A stretch of DNA of 64,000 nucleotides from Endocalyx cinctus (Eukaryota > Ascomycota > Sordariomycetes > Amphisphaeriales > Apiosporaceae): contig BCKC01000004.1 of the NCBI GenBank assembly GCA_001600455.1, positions 1 through 64,000 on the forward strand, written 5' to 3'. Below the pieces are notes generated by a model. That model ran no database searches, was not told the DNA's origin, and saw only the letters and a program-made list of their open reading frames with translations. Both the position numbers and the translations under genes were made by a program. Positions 1-11,273 of this stretch are shown piece after piece. Position 1 is the first letter of the stretch. Every line of letters begins with the position of its first letter.

Positions 1-332
1 CCTCAAAGCCTACCCGTGATCTTTATGTTATACCTTATTACTTAGATATTCCAATAACTATACATGGAAGTTATTACTTTACATATGTACAAGAAGGAAA
101 CTAACTAGCGAGGCTGTTGAATCGATCAGCACATTTTTTCTTGTTCAAGGCTGTAGATCTTTAATTAGTGGTTTATCATCTTATACTTCTCTGGCAACGA
201 TCAACCTCTCCAAGAACTTGTTAAATGTCGATTACCTGACATATATCAGACTTTGACAAAGTCAACCGATGATGACAGTCGGTCGATTAAATCCATCCTG
301 TCTATGTATATATTAAGCTCATCGACCCTCGA
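1..332. other. Intergenic, nothing recognised
   Basis: AT-rich sequence upstream of the first gene. I see no coding frame or repeat here. It probably holds the promoter of the membrane protein/laccase chimera. Confidence 0.4.
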
Positions 333-2691
333 ATGAAGCTCTTAGTTATCTCATATATGTATAACGGTGCCATCAATAATAAGTCGGCCTTTCTCTCGCA
401 ATTCTGCGGGGACTATAGTTACAAAATAGAGAAGGCCCTATTTCCACCCTTATATATGGAACCTATTCTATTATTTCCTCACTGCCGGGATACAACCTTA
501 TCCGTAAATATGACAGGTTTTCTTGTTCCAGAGCACTTCAAGAAGGAGCCCTTGACTGAGACTGAGGTCATGATTGCTAGTATATTTCTTGGCATCACGA
601 TCGCCCTCGCTATATTTTCGATTTCGAAGGCAATTAGACAGTCTCAGCATTGCATAAACAGGTCACGCCATGTGAATGCTTATTTCTGGATGATATGGGG
701 CCATTGGTTAGCTAACAACGCCTTTGCGGTTGTTAGTTTCCTTTATCTTCGGGATATCATTCAAACAAGGTAAGTGGTGGTTAGATTGATAGTTGACTAG
801 AATATCGCAAGCTAATGTCATTATAATTTGTAGCTTTTGGTTATGGTTTCTTATATGTAAGAGAAGTCACTCCTTATTTTCAATATTACTCGATTATTCT
901 TGCCTGTCTTTGTGTTATAGCTGGGCTGACTCTTTACAAAACTAGTGACGCTTTGGGTCTTTCAGTCTCAGCTCATCGTACAAATCATCGCCAACCGACT
1001 CTCTCTCTTAATTTTAGTAACGCAACGGGCTCGACAACTCAAGTTAGTGATTTTTATTATAATGACCGTTATAAATATTAGCGTTTATATTATATGGATT
1101 CCAGCTCGATTGGAAATTAGTCCGATGTGGATAAAGATTAATGCGGTATGGGACCGCATCGAGAAGGTCATATTCCTATTACTTGATCTAATCTTGAACC
1201 TCTATTTTATTTACCTGGTCCGCGATCAGTTGATTACCGCTGGCCTCACCAAATATGTCCCCTTGTTTCGATTTAACATTNGCATGGTTATAGTGTCTAT
1301 TTCCACTGATGTAAGTCGAAATAGAAGCAGTTATTATTGACTTACAGGCCGTAAAAGCTGATCTTTTGTCACCAGATCATGTTAATTGGACTTATGTCAC
1401 TCCCTAATGACTTACTNTAAGCTNAACCTCTCTCGGAACTTAGTTTCTAATTATTGGCTAATTCTTCTTTCTCCAAATCAAGTTACCTTCCATTCCAGTC
1501 CGTGGCATATGCTGTCAAGTTGCATATCGAAATGAATATGGCTTACTTGATTGCTAAGGTTGTCCAAACCTCCAACGTTTCTAATTATAACTTGTCAAAT
1601 ATTGGCCAAAAATCAACCAAGTCCAAGCGCAGCGACAGCCATGCCAGCCCTAAAAGTGAGTTTTCCGTCGACAATCACACCATAACCGTGATCGCCGCCG
1701 ATCTCGTGCCCATCACCCCTTTCACGACCGAGGTCATCGACATCGCCATGGGTAAGTACCGACTACTACGAAGTCTCAATAGTAGAACGCGACGCTGACC
1801 TGACCCCGTACGTGAAGGTCAGAGATACGACGTCGTTATTACGGCGGACCAGGCTTCCGTCGCCGACAGCTTCTGGCTAAGGGCGATCCCGCAGGGGGCC
1901 TGCAGCGAGAACGACGCCTCATCCAATATCAAAGGTAAGTCACATCGTCTTCGCCCCCGCCGTGCAGGGCGAGACGGCGCGGCTAACGCAACCACCACGC
2001 AGGCATCATCTACTACAGCGACTCAACCACGACGCCCAGCACGACGGGGTACTCGTACACGGACGACTGTTCCGACGAGGACATGACGGACCTAGTGCCA
2101 TACCTGAGCTTAGACGTAGGCGACGCCGGATGGAGCAACTCGGAGGACGCGTCGGTGGGCTTCAACGACAACAGCCTCTTCCGGTGGTATCTGAACTCTA
2201 CGACCATGGTGGTAGAGTGGAGTGACCCGACGCTACAGCAGATCTACGACAATACCACCAGCTTCGAGACCTCGGACGCCGTCATCGAGATCGATGATGA
2301 GGAATGGGTATACGTGGCTATCGAGACAACGCTGTCCGTCCCGCACCCGATCCACCTGCACGGACACGACTTCTACATACTGGCGCAGGGCAGCGGCACG
2401 TACGACAGCAGCACGGTCGACCTGACCCTGACAAACCCGCCACGCCGCGACACCGCTATGCTCCCTAGCTCCGGATACCTCGTCATCGCCTTTAAGACAG
2501 ATAACCCCGGCGCCTGGCTCATGCACTGCCACATCGGGTGGCACACGAGCGAGGGTTTCGCGCTGCAGTGGGCGGAACGTAGAGACGAGGCTCTATCACT
2601 TATAGATGCCGACGCTCTGGCCGAAAATTGCGACGCATGGACTACGTATCAGGAGTCTATATCTCTCGAGCAAGACGACTCAGGCGTCTAA
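333..2691 (+). CDS. Chimeric gene: multi-pass membrane protein fused in frame to a laccase C-terminus
   Basis: Seven exons give one open frame: 333-769, 834-856, 946-1310, 1376-1416, 1483-1751, 1818-1934, 2003-2691. Every junction is GT...AG and in phase; the donor of intron 4 needs the N at 1417 to be G. Exons 1-5 encode hydrophobic helices of a fungal integral-membrane family (for example the segment around VIFLLLDLILNLYFIYLV and the conserved HIEMNMAYLIAKVV). From about 1660 the same frame becomes a multicopper oxidase: end of cupredoxin domain 2 (SVDNHTITVIAADLVPI), then domain 3 with copper motifs HPIHLHGH and HCHIGWH. The axial position is Phe, and the C-terminus is DSGV, like the laccase C-terminal plug. 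The HWHG and HSH motifs of domain 1 are absent, so the trinuclear copper site cannot form and laccase activity is not expected. It may be a real fusion, a decayed rearrangement or an assembly join. Confidence 0.7.
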
Positions 2692-3240
2692 GAGGGTTAT
2701 ATACGCGACTGACCGCGGGGGATTCATACTATACTACCGACGGACAACGGATTCCCTACAAGGTTGGACGGGTTACATCTTCTCATGGCGTATTATCACA
2801 CAATCTGCGATTCCATGGAGGAGTCCCTACTAGAAAATATCCAGCCACTATATAACCATTTTACTCTACGTCGTTCTTCTTTCACTTTTATATATTAAAG
2901 TATAGCATGTAATATCATGATATTAAGCAATAATCCTTGCCTGCTAATTTCGCTATGGAGTAACTCTTTCTAGCCTCTGCTGTCCTTTGAAGCCCTATGA
3001 CGCTTTCAACATGCCTCAGAATAAAGTACCAGTGCACATGAAGTCTCCAAAATCTTTCCCACGATTTCAGATCCAGACCTTTTCGTGTCATTCGGGACGG
3101 GCCAAGCGAAACAAGACGGCTCGTCTCCGGGACAGCCCAACAGCGCTTGGCACGACTCATTCTTCATGAGGGCCTTGAGAGCAATATTGCAGTCATGGAG
3201 CTCCCAGAGAGCTTGGAAACGGCTGATAAGCCATCGAAAG
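2692..3240. other. Intergenic, no gene
   Basis: Short frames around 2915-3170 show no family resemblance. No gene is supported. Confidence 0.3.
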
Positions 3241-3430
3241 GAAACTAAGGTGATATTATAGGCGGACGAAAATGTTCCCGAACGACCACCGTCAGCCTAC
3301 GTCCTCTTCTCCAGTAGTAAGTTAATACATTCGTGATAAAACATCCTAGACGAATGCCCAACATATCCAGCATATAGAGTATCGCGAAAGGAAAATAGCT
3401 AAGTAGTTCCTAAAAATACGCGAGGAACGA
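3241..3430 (+). pseudogene. HMG-box gene fragment, copy 1
   Basis: The block holds the end of an intron (…TATAG at 3261), an exon of about 52 bases and the next donor region. The exon reads ADENVPERPPSAYVLFS, the start of an HMG box (R-P-P-x-A-Y-x-L-F is the family signature). The same stretch occurs inverted at 13398-13592 with scattered differences. Here the donor is damaged (AGTAGTAAG instead of AATGGTAAG) and the rest of the box is missing. It is a relic, not a working gene. Confidence 0.6.
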
Positions 3431-3443
3431 AATATGGTCGCTT

Positions 3444-3467
3444 AAGCTGGGAGTTCTCACGGAGCTA
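3444..3467 (+). repeat. 24-bp direct repeat, copy 1
   Basis: These 24 bases recur exactly at 5338-5361, within degraded transposon sequence. They are probably a remnant of a shared mobile element. Confidence 0.6.
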
Positions 3468-3929
3468 TAATGGTATGGCAGGCCAGAAATGACGAGATGA
3501 ATCTTTATTTACAGAATAGGGACCATTGTAAGCACAAATCCAAGATTTGGGTCTTTCCCCAAAATGATGGGCTAACTACTTCACCCGTTAACATTAGAAA
3601 ACCCCTAGTCTGCTCTTTGGCCCATTGACAGGTCCTGCCTCACCCCCCTTGACCATGCTTCTATTATCAGACGTCTCCTCTACTTGTCACTCGTCCGTCC
3701 ACATCCGTCATCTTGATCAGAATATTCTGCGCGTCGGTCGATTCATGTAAAAATAGGCATTCGTCTTCCGTCTCGCCCGGTTGAACAGAGGCTTGTGGTT
3801 ATGAGGCGAATCGTGGAGGCTGCTGCAGATTATTGGGCTGGTTGAAATATCGACACGGACCCATGGGACCATCTTTATGGAGAGATCCAGTGTTACTATA
3901 GGTTCTGCATCGAGCATGTCAATGGTCCC
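3468..3929. other. Degraded sequence upstream of hAT relic
   Basis: No open frame stands out. The last part probably belongs to the same decayed hAT element, since the recognisable transposase starts without a break at 3930. Confidence 0.3.
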
Positions 3930-4140
3930 GTAAAGTGGTGGGCAGATAGGAGGGCTGAATTCCCTCGTCCGAGTCGTTTAGCCCTGGATATCTTGGCCAT
4001 CCCGGCAATGGCAGCCGACTGTGATAGGGTGTTTAGCGTCGCAAAGCTGATGATTACAAGTCAACGGCAGTGCCTCCAGGACGCAAATATTGAGATGGTG
4101 TAGCTGCTCAAGCATTGGATTGGGGAGGGGGCATTTAAGA
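3930..4140 (+). pseudogene. hAT-family transposase C-terminal relic
   Basis: Frame 3930 reads a hAT dimerisation domain: WWADRRAEFP, LALDILAIPAMAADCDRVFS, then AKLMITSQRQCL. The motif of small residues followed by S-A-E-C-E-R-x-F-S, known from hAT C-termini, is clearly mirrored. A TAG at 4101-4103 interrupts the frame, followed by LLKHWIG. The N-terminal part of the transposase is not visible upstream and no flanking duplication was found, so this is a dead fragment. Confidence 0.7.
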
Positions 4141-4923
4141 TCGGGCACATCGCCATTTAACATGATTAATACAATTACATGGCCCTGTAGAAGCCTCCTA
4201 GTTTATAAATCCTTATACGATCTCACGAGCACGATTGATAAATTCAATTTAATCCCTTCCGTTCTAGGCCTAGTTTTCCTACCCTGCCCTATGTCCCATT
4301 CTTCTGCCTAACTACCCTTATTAGATGAGGACATCTCGTATGAATAACCTGAACCACCTAAAATACCAAATGTCTATCATTTGGTAGTTAAAATACAGCG
4401 CAAACATATTGTAAAGATGGTCCATCTAGTGAATTCCACACCCCCTATTTCCTTGTGTGCCCCATCCCTGACTTAACACTTAACCGTTAGGGTTCGGGTT
4501 ATCTGAATTTCTATTAGTATAGAAAGTGTGAATTATGCGAATGACGGACCTGAGCTGATTCCAAATTCGGGAGTGAATAAATGTCATATTCATGGTGAGG
4601 AAAACATGGGAAATGGCCTACTCGACGAACCAAGTCTTGTTCTCTTGCCAATATCTGTTGGATGATAGCTAAGGCGGCACCTAGTAAGGCGCCACAGATG
4701 ACAGCATCAATAAAGTAATGAGATTCCATTGAGATGGTAGGGGGTGTAGAAAGTAGGGTGGTGTTTTAAATTGATTGATATATATGATTATACTATTTGT
4801 GAAAGGTAAGTTTAATAGTTAAAGCTAAGAGGAATCGAATTTATTTTAAGACGAAGGTTCTGTCTTATATAAAAGAATCAGAGGTATCCTAAGAGGCCTC
4901 CGTTAGGAAATCTGACCAATTTG
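4141..4923. other. Intergenic, AT-rich
   Basis: A 71-codon frame on the minus strand (4514-4729) begins with a hydrophobic segment but has no recognisable family. Otherwise I see nothing. Confidence 0.3.
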
Positions 4924-5323
4924 ACTAACATTGCGTCCTCGAACCCTCGGATAGTCTCTTGTTCCGCTGCCGCTCCCACCTACCCGAAAATAACTGATAT
5001 CCTTGAATATCTCGAATTTCTGACCGAGAGTCCACCTTTTTCTACATTTGAGGTACCAACGCAAAAAGATGGAACGGTGCACGTTCGAACAACTCCAAGC
5101 CGATATAACCGAGCTGCACTCCGATTTAGCCTGGCCTAACACTCACATGATAAGAAAATTTTTGGGTGGATTAGGGCCTGACTTCGAGCTCTTTCTCACC
5201 ACCTGGGAGCCATACATCATCAAGGTCCCCGAGAAAAATGATAAGGGGGGGATCACAAAACACGCAGTCACCACGTCGGAAGCTATTAACGCGCCCCTGA
5301 ACTTCAAGCTACCCTCACGGTGA
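4924..5323 (+). pseudogene. Possible copia-type gag relic
   Basis: Two overlapping frames (4924-5055 and 5048-5323) together resemble a gag polyprotein piece: ITDILEYLEFL, then FEQLQADITELHSDL and FLGGLGPDFELFLTTWE. The 'LP.....FLTTW' pattern is typical of Ty1/copia gag in fungi. A frameshift near 5050, and the absence of protease, integrase and reverse transcriptase, mark it as a fragment. The assignment rests on short motifs only. Confidence 0.3.
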
Positions 5324-5337
5324 TATCGACATGGATC

Positions 5338-5361
5338 AAGCTGGGAGTTCTCACGGAGCTA
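5338..5361 (+). repeat. 24-bp direct repeat, copy 2
   Basis: Exact copy of 3444-3467, lying just after the gag-like fragment. Confidence 0.6.
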
Positions 5362-5692
5362 GAGCACTGCCGGTGAGAGGGCAGCGAAGAGCAGGTCTCC
5401 TTCGGTGGGCCTTTGGGACAAAGAGATCCAGAGACAGCGCGAATTATCGCTGAATCTAGTTAAAGAGTTGCCTCCCCGGAGTATGAGGAGTTCGGCGTCG
5501 CCAGAACCAAGTAATGCAGACCGATGTCGCGCATCGGATGGATGCATGATTTAGATTTAAACTCGCCAACCTCGTGTTTCCACATTTTCGTATTTTCTAG
5601 ACCACTACCATACATGGCTAGCATCCACATCACGACTACCTACGTATCTATGCTCAACTGATAAAAATTATAAAAAATGATCACTTGAATAA
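5362..5692. other. Intergenic; possible first exon of next gene
   Basis: An ATG at 5614 opens a short frame (MASIHITTTY) followed by a weak donor at about 5644. It could be a first exon of the following gene, but the splice is not certain. Confidence 0.25.
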
Positions 5693-7204
5693 GAGGGGAT
5701 AGAACAATCAAATCTTGAAGTCGCCTCAGATGCAATAAATCTGATCTCCCAGCTCGAGAAGGCTGGAGAAGACTACGATGAGCTTCCCCGAGTAAAAGAC
5801 CAGAAAGTTCCCAGATGGCTAGGTGCTATCTTGATATCTAATGCACCCAGTTCATCAAACAAGCCATCCTCATACTCCCCCGTCGCAAGGGGCGATGACC
5901 CAGCCCCCTTGAGACCAGACTTAACCGTATCCACGACGCAAGGGGCCTCTAAGGACAAAACATCTGAGGCACAAGGGTCAAAGTCTAGTCAAGTCAAGGG
6001 CTTATGCCATGGTATGCCTCTCGGACAGCTGAATAGTACTAGTTCTGAAGGAGGTCTCAATGGCGCTGTAGTTAATGGTTACATGAGACCCCACACTACG
6101 GACTATTGTACCTTCGAGGGACCGGGTCCGCCATCGATGGGAGCTTCTTCCCCCGGGACAGCATCAACGTCGCACGCCGCAGCCCAGCTTCGGCCTTCCG
6201 CCGAGACGAGTGAAGCACAAACGAATGCAATCACGGGAGAGTTAATCAAAAATATTGAGGTCTTGGAGATTAGGACGACGCATGAGCGCAGTACGGTCGC
6301 GGGAGACATAATCTACGTCCGGCTCCAGGAGGACGTATTTATACCAGTAAAGCTGTATCAGACAACGAAAGACGGTGAATGGTTACAGTACCTGGACGAT
6401 AAAGATTTCAGCATCCCACTTAACGACGTTGACAGGTGGGACGTCGGGGGCTGCTACGTAACGGCCAACATGAAACCAATCAGGCAAGTACGCCTGCTTT
6501 TTGACAGGGAAGACAAGGTCCGCAAGTTCTTCAACAGCATAAAAACCTGTGGGTTTAGTATCGGATTAAAGACAGAGGTACCTAGCGCCCAGATGCACCG
6601 TCGCTTTAGCTATCCGCTGTCAACCTCCGACCTGGACGAGGAGGTCTGCATGCAAACCCAGGGACCCGGGCAGAATAAAAGGAAAGCTGGACCAATCTCA
6701 GAACCCCCTATCAAGAGAGTTTCTAGAACGATAGGGAGCCTGCCAGGGGACGAGGAGGCTTTTGATCTAGACGACCATGATTACGAGAGTGGTGGAGAGA
6801 ACGTCGAGGATGAAAAAAAAAACACCGAGAACAAAGGCCCGGAAATTTGGGCGATGGACAAGTGAAGAAGACAATACCTTGGGTGAAGAAAGAAATAACG
6901 GCAAACCCTTCGAGTATATCGCAAAAGAACTAGGCCGTAGTTGTTCATCGTGCTGGCACCGTTATCAGTTCCTTTATAAAAAAAAAATCCGGGAATAAAA
7001 GCCGCGAAAGTTCATAAGCCATGGACAATGAAAGATGATAATGCCATCATCCAAGGAATAAATAATAACATATCCTGGAAATGTATTGCAGAAAATACAG
7101 GCCATAGTATCGCATCGTGCAGGTACCGTTATCAGACCTTTAAGCTACCACTATCAACTTCGCGCTCTGCCACGGCGCCGAGTCTAGGCTCGACCAATTC
7201 ATAA
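5693..7204 (+). CDS. Myb/SANT-like DNA-binding protein, frame broken at two A10 runs
   Basis: The open frame starts right after a stop at 5690, so the true start lies in an upstream exon or is lost. The first ~390 codons are Ser/Thr-rich, with a central conserved-looking block (VLEIRTTHERS to FFNSIKTCGF, 6250-6560). The frame then stops at 6865, but two SANT/Myb-like repeats follow in other frames: RWTSEEDNTL…WHRYQFL (6850-6975) and PWTMKDDNAIIQ…CRYRYQTF (7019-7142), ending at TAA 7202-7204. Frame changes coincide exactly with A10 homopolymers at about 6813-6822 and 6978-6987. One base less in the first and one more in the second would give a single frame. The likely role is nuclear DNA binding; the target is unknown. 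Confidence 0.6.
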
Positions 7205-7481
7205 TTCTTAGCATTAAGGTATCAACTGCTTTGGAACTATTCGAAAACCTATATCTCGGAGAGCGAAGTTGGCCGGGCGCAGCGCTCGTCATGGCCTGCA
7301 TTGGAATCCCAGGATGTTGTTGGGAGTTTCCAAAGCCGGAAGGGTAGGTCCTGGACCCGGGATATCTGGCTCGGCATCTTCAATCACGTCACTCGGCGCA
7401 TCGTACTACTGTTCTGTACTTTTGAAGTATTGATAAGTAGCAAATCTGGAAATACCATGCTAATCAGCTGAAACATAATGG
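7205..7481. other. Intergenic
   Basis: No coding frame or repeat recognised. On the minus strand the sequence does not continue the SOK1-like frame that ends at 7482. Confidence 0.3.
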
Positions 7482-7832
7482 TCAAGGATCAAAGTTTAAG
7501 TCGTGCCTCAACTTTGGGTTTCGAATGATTCTATGTACCTCTAGTTCGCTCAAAGTAGTCGTCGTCACAGGAGGCTCTAAGGGTCGGGACACTCGAGATC
7601 TTTGTGAAGGATGTACCCCTTGGCGTATTGCTGAATCTGTCGAAGTAGTCGCAGGGTTTCGTGTAAACTCAAGGTTTGTTGAAGCTATAGCAGCGTTTGG
7701 TACTGGACGGCAGACCCCATCTACGTTTTCGGTAGTGGGCGACTCGGCTTGCTGTTGGATTTGGCCCTCGTGAGATCCTAAATGCTCTGGAAGATCTCGG
7801 GTCTTGTTGCTTCTATCTCCCTGGTTGTCCAT
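7482..7832 (-). pseudogene. Orphan N-terminal fragment of a SOK1/Tcp11-family gene
   Basis: The 116-codon frame is a low-complexity N-terminus followed by TTLSELEVHRIIRNPKLRHD and LNFDP. In fungal SOK1/T-complex-11 proteins, which act with cAMP/PKA signalling, this block marks the start of the conserved region and is followed by an ELHFRPN-type motif. Here the frame stops directly after NFDP and no later part of the ~600-residue protein is visible on either strand. It is read as a truncated duplicate, not an independent small protein. A missed intron was considered, but no continuation was found. Confidence 0.6.
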
Positions 7833-9821
7833 TTTCTACAAGTTCACTTATTTGCCCTTTGGTCGAGTGGAACGGGGGTTACCATCAGCAGTACCAGCTA
7901 AGCTAGTATAGGGCAATGGTGAGAGATGGAGCGTATATAGCAAACGATATGAAGAAAGTATGTAGATAGCAAACAAATACAATAGAGGCATCAGGATGAA
8001 ATGAATGATGAAGAGAAATAATGCAGAGAGTAAATGTTTCCCCGGCTCTTAAGCACATAGGGGTTTCAGGGGGAATCAGGGCAGGGAGGGGTCATTTTAC
8101 TAATACGGATAACCAATGATACCTCGGGTTCCCCTTCGTAAGGCGTTTTAGACCCGGTATACATATCATAATTGACTTAGAATTCTCGTATTGTTACCGG
8201 AAGACATATCAGCTTATCGGTCACTAGATAAGGTTATAAGAGAATATGGAGGTCCGTGACTTTGACTCTATGTTTTCCAGGACACTCTTGCGTCTATATT
8301 AATGCTCGATCCCGTTATGGACGCTTATTTATGCCAAGCCAGAAGGACCTGAAATTGTACCCTCTTACATTATATGACGGTACTCATTTCCCCTTAAATC
8401 CACTTCCAGCTTCAACCGTCTTCAAAGTGACATTGTCTACTTTTGGACCTGATCCTGAAATGTAATGACACCAGAAGTGGCGCTGAAAGTGACGCTTGGC
8501 CGGTGTTTTCCATGTAGAGCTTTCAGAGTTGGGTTTCACTGTTTTTGGAAGCCCGCCAAGGGTCAACGCTCATCCAGAAGTGGCACTGCCAGAAGCAGAA
8601 CAGGTTGGGTACGAAAATGGGACCTTGTAACCATAGTTGGGAATTTGCACTAGCAACCCAACTGTTGTTTTCTGTACATACTGTATACACGACAAGAGAA
8701 GAAAAGATATAAGCCGGAGACAGGATATGTAGAAGCTCTGGACGAACAAGTTCTACCTTGTAGATTAGTAATAGTTGCCCTTTCGGCTCCGCCGCCTAGC
8801 CGTAGCAAACTATGTACAAGTACCGGTTATGTTGTGATTACGAATGAGCTCACCAGAGTCTTAGTATACCCCACAGCCCGCAATATCTCAATATAAGTTT
8901 AGTTGGTAATCCGTCGTAATTCTTTGATATTCCAGGGTTAGGAACCTTTGTAGCAATCTTGACGATTCAGCTAATGTAAGGTTTTATTGTGTTAGCTACC
9001 CTAATGGCAAGGCAGAATTCGAGTGGATTCGGGGGCTAGAACGAGATAAATAGGCATATATGTAAGACGTAAGACATAAGAGGAATAGAAAAGACATCGT
9101 CTACAAAGGGGTCCTTCCCTTAAAAAATCATCGAGGATAGGACCTGCGAGTTCGGTCGGCTCCGTGAAGAGCTGGTATACTTGAAAGAAGAGCCCGTCCA
9201 GACCTCGCGATTCTCAGTGGTCATGGTGCTACTTACGGCCCTCCGTGCTTATACAGTATTTATACTATATATAGTATTTAAGTGAGTCCATAATCAGCTC
9301 AAATCGCTAGTGTAAATTATGGATGCGACATAGAACAAAGTAGACTCGGTCGCGGCGCAAGGCACATATGAACAAACAGATCCTCTCTTCATTACCTAGT
9401 TAGCGTTAGATCTAGTGATTTACTACAGCAAACATACCCGCTCTCTTAGACCCCAACCAAGAACGGGAGGAACCAACTACATAATTAGACCCACACTCTG
9501 CAGCGTTGGTACCATAGTACATATCCCCCCTGGCATTTCGACGATAGAAATGTCCCTCCTCGAGATATATTCATAGGTTTTGACAATTACCTTCTCGTCT
9601 ATCTTAGAAGCATATTCCCTTTTCTCTCTTTCCTAATAACCAATTGACCTATAATAATTTAAGTACGCCCTCATCATTCGTAAATTGAAGATATCGAAAT
9701 CGAGCGGGAAGGTAGTCTAAAGCGTCTGAAAATCGACGGAGTCATGAGGCGCGCTCACCGGCCGAACAACAACTTGTTGGAAAGCTCATTAGGACAGGGA
9801 CGCTCAGACGCCTCTTGTCAT
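7833..9821. other. Gene-poor stretch with a diverged repeat
   Basis: No gene is supported. The part 8380-8640 resembles sequence at 32690-32790 and 37180-37280 (shared CAGAAGTGG…, TTTTTGGAAGC and GGTCAACGCTC-type blocks), so it is a diverged dispersed repeat. The rest (8640-9820) is AT-rich with no frame I recognise. Confidence 0.4.
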
Positions 9822-9970
9822 CAAGGACTCTTGGCAGTACCCGGAATGAGACGAAGAGGCGAGATGCTGCACGATGCGACAAGGAAGGGCGTGGTCAATG
9901 TAGCCCGGTACTATCACCACTACAAGGTTTAGATCTCCGGAGTCGTTGATGATATTCGGCATAATGTTCC
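9822..9970 (+). pseudogene. FunK1-type fungal kinase relic
   Basis: Across two frames the stretch reads KDSWQYPE, stop (TGA), DEE, then EMLHDATRKGVVNVARYYHH and VDDIRHNV. This matches the conserved segment of FunK1 protein kinases that precedes the variable linker and the catalytic loop. The TGA stands where Arg is usual (CGA to TGA), and there is a shift before EMLHDAT. Nothing of the catalytic region is visible downstream, so it is a dead fragment. Confidence 0.55.
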
Positions 9971-10457
9971 TAGGTGTTGTGTAACCCCCTGTTGTGTCAA
10001 CCGGACCTCCCAACGGGGTGCCCGAGTATGTTGGCTAGGAACAGTGGTTACAGCCCGCTTAAGAGGTTCTTCTGTAATCACCGCCATTGCTTCCGTAAAA
10101 TGGAAAGCATCTTCTGAGTCTGCGTCGATGTATTCGGACTTGGTGTGTCTCTTTTTGCTGCCGTGCATTGGTGCGAGTTCGAAGTCTGCTGCACTCATAT
10201 ACTACAGCCGAAATGTCGTACCGATAGTCGTCATGGCGTAGACCCCATTCAAGTTGTCTTTTTTGATAGCCCTTTCTGATGCATCCTGGGCTTGCTTCTC
10301 AGCTTCCCTGATACTACCAGTCCGTCGCTTACACTCTATAGGATGGTAGTCTTGTTATTCTCGCTCTCGTGGAATTCCTCAACGACGATATCTACTCGCC
10401 TCAGCGAAGTATCAGGCGGTTGCTCGCATATCACGGAATACTTTTCGTGCCAGAACG

Positions 10458-10916
10458 TTTACCGAACCGACCGTTTCAAACCCCAATGATCCTTCAGCAA
10501 CCGTCAACTGGGGTTTCGTAGAGCTGACAAACGCCGCCGAGCTAGGAATCTACGCGAACTTATCCTACGTTGACTTCGTCGGACTTGTCGTGAGTATATC
10601 GCTTACCCTTCACAGCGGCGAGGTTCAGACGGTCACTGGCCTCCCTGCAGATGCCGTGTCTCGTATTTGCCGTGCTCTGCGCCAGCAGGCCGTCGACGAC
10701 GGCGTTTCGTGGGACAAACTTTGCGTCGATACTGATAATGGCGGGTAGCTTCGAGTCCGGTCACCTAACTTATACAGCGCGGCTAACGGAAGCTTCTTAC
10801 AGGACTATTACACCCAGTATACCCAAGACGTCTGGGGCAAGTACGCGGTGGAGCCCCTACTAATCGATACGCAGACCGACGCTGACTTAATAACATGTCG
10901 CGTTATCGACGATTAA
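10458..10916 (+). pseudogene. GH64 beta-1,3-glucanase relic
   Basis: One frame reads a glycoside hydrolase family 64 (thaumatin-like fold) enzyme: TVNWGFVELTNAAELGIYAN, LSYVDFVGL, LPADAVSRICRALRQQ and WDKLCV, ending in TAA at 10914. GH64 enzymes are secreted and cut beta-1,3-glucan. A TAG at 10746-10748 interrupts the frame before LRVRSPNLYSA. The N-terminal half (signal peptide and first sheet) is not recognisable upstream of 10458, where the sequence is scrambled. It is a truncated pseudogene. Confidence 0.7.
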
Positions 10917-11273
10917 ATGATTTATAAAAGGAAGAGTGCGTACGCCCGTACGCAAATCGGAAGCCGATGTCGTAAATCGACTAATTGAAAGTGCCACCAA
11001 CTAACGCCGAATGCCATGCAGATGTATTGTTACAAAGGCGAAAAAAAATGATGGCGATGATGGGCACTCTAACAGCAGTAGATTACTCTCATGGTTACCC
11101 CTTGCGTAGTCGTCTTGTTTGCTGATAGGTCTGGTGCATTTGTCGCGTGTTGCCAAAAGGAAGGAATTCAGGTACGATGCCAGAACGACCGTCATTACGT
11201 CGACCAAGTGGTTGATAATGCATCTGGCTCGGACCGAGATGATATTCACTCAAAGGCATCAATGGTGGTGGAT
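10917..11273. other. Short intergenic spacer
   Basis: Spacer between the GH64 relic and the 3' end of the cyclin gene; probably holds the cyclin 3' UTR. Confidence 0.3.

Noticed and set aside
9929..10198. 89-residue minus-strand frame
   Set aside because: Overlaps the FunK1 relic in antisense; more likely a chance frame.
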